Below are positions 5,337-5,662 of a stretch of DNA of 5,662 bases, piece after piece. This stretch comes from JBDLID01 sp039715055 (GTDB lineage Bacteria > Desulfobacterota > Desulfobulbia > Desulfobulbales > Desulfocapsaceae): the NCBI GenBank assembly GCA_039715055.1, contig JBDLID010000173.1:1-5662 (forward strand), in the 5' to 3' direction. The first letter of the stretch is position 1. Every line of letters starts with the position of its first letter. The notes under the pieces are model-generated. The model was not told where the DNA came from, ran no database searches, and saw only the letters and a list, made by a program, of their open reading frames with translations. The translations under genes were made by a program, and so were the position numbers.

Positions 5337-5662
5337 ATGGATCCCAAGATTCTTATCCCCGTTGATGATTCACCGACCGCCCAGGCGACAATTGAAAAGG
5401 TAATAGAGCAGCATAAACGTTTTCCCCGCTCTCTGACCCTGCTCTATGTCATCAACGAGGAACAGCTTGCCTACCGGATGATCCCTGATTTTCAGGTCGA
5501 GATGGTCAGGGAAAATGCGGCAAAGGCCGGTATGGCCCTGCTTGAAAAAATTCAGGAGCAGCTGGCAGAAGCAGGATTTACCTGTGACCTGATTCTTGAA
5601 ACCGGCGAACCCCGCCTGGTCATCACCTCGATCACCAACAGCCAGGATTTCAACCTGCTGGT
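5337..5662 (+). CDS. Universal stress protein (UspA family), 3'-truncated by window edge
   Basis: The first 108 residues of a small cytoplasmic UspA-fold protein are present; the family is usually about 140-150 aa. The N-terminal strand KILIPVDDSP (4-13) has the Asp pair expected to contact a nucleotide. LTLLYVINEE (33-42) is the second strand, a helical stretch with REN-AAKAGMALLEKIQEQLAEAG follows (58-80), and CDLILETGEPRLVITSI (83-99) is the third strand and helix typical of the family. The glycine-rich nucleotide motif lies beyond the right edge, so ATP binding cannot be judged. The start is supported by a strong AGGAGG at 5326-5331, 5 bp upstream. It lies 101 bp after dctM in the same direction. 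A UspA-like protein, TeaD, is encoded with the TeaABC ectoine TRAP transporter and modulates it, so a similar regulatory role here is plausible but inferred. Confidence 0.87.
   Translation, partial: MDPKILIPVDDSPTAQATIEKVIEQHKRFPRSLTLLYVINEEQLAYRMIPDFQVEMVRENAAKAGMALLEKIQEQLAEAGFTCDLILETGEPRLVITSITNSQDFNLL

Overview
The window is a piece of a bacterial chromosome with moderate-to-high G+C, and every supported gene is on the + strand. The gene set is an aerobic/anaerobic-type phenylacetate-CoA ligase, a tandem-ACT protein beside it, a three-part TRAP transporter and a UspA-like protein. This set resembles arrangements I associate with sulfate- or metal-reducing Desulfobacterota (former Deltaproteobacteria). 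That placement is an inference from gene content and style, not a proven identification.

Layout: (1) 1-1195, the 3' nine-tenths of a paaK-type ligase, whose start lies off the left edge. (2) 1196-1433, an intergenic gap holding a 153-bp non-autonomous mobile element (1250-1402) between perfect 8-bp direct repeats; 108 bp of it form one large imperfect hairpin. (3) 1434-1865, a 143-aa protein of two ACT domains. (4) 1866-2230, a 365-bp gap with a weak terminator-like hairpin, a TATAAT hexamer and the leader of the transporter operon. (5) 2231-5235, dctP, dctQ and dctM, encoding a TRAP transporter. A strong intrinsic terminator and a second, 62-bp element with 7-bp flanking repeats sit between dctP and dctQ. 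(6) 5234-5288, a terminator-like hairpin, then the first 108 codons of a universal stress protein that runs off the right edge.

How the genes may work together: the ligase activates an aryl acetate to its CoA thioester, and the ACT protein probably senses an amino acid or related ligand. The TRAP system imports an organic acid using an ion gradient, and the UspA protein may modulate the transporter, as TeaD does for the TeaABC ectoine TRAP system. Import of an aromatic or 2-oxo acid that feeds the ligase is a reasonable guess, but no residue seen here proves the substrate.

The genes are ordinary members of known families. The least ordinary part is the pair of related miniature elements. They share GTAACTRTTCAG-like ends, lie in opposite orientations, have target-site duplications and have each landed just upstream of a ribosome binding site. 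I see no evidence of a wholly new defence, metabolic or regulatory system.
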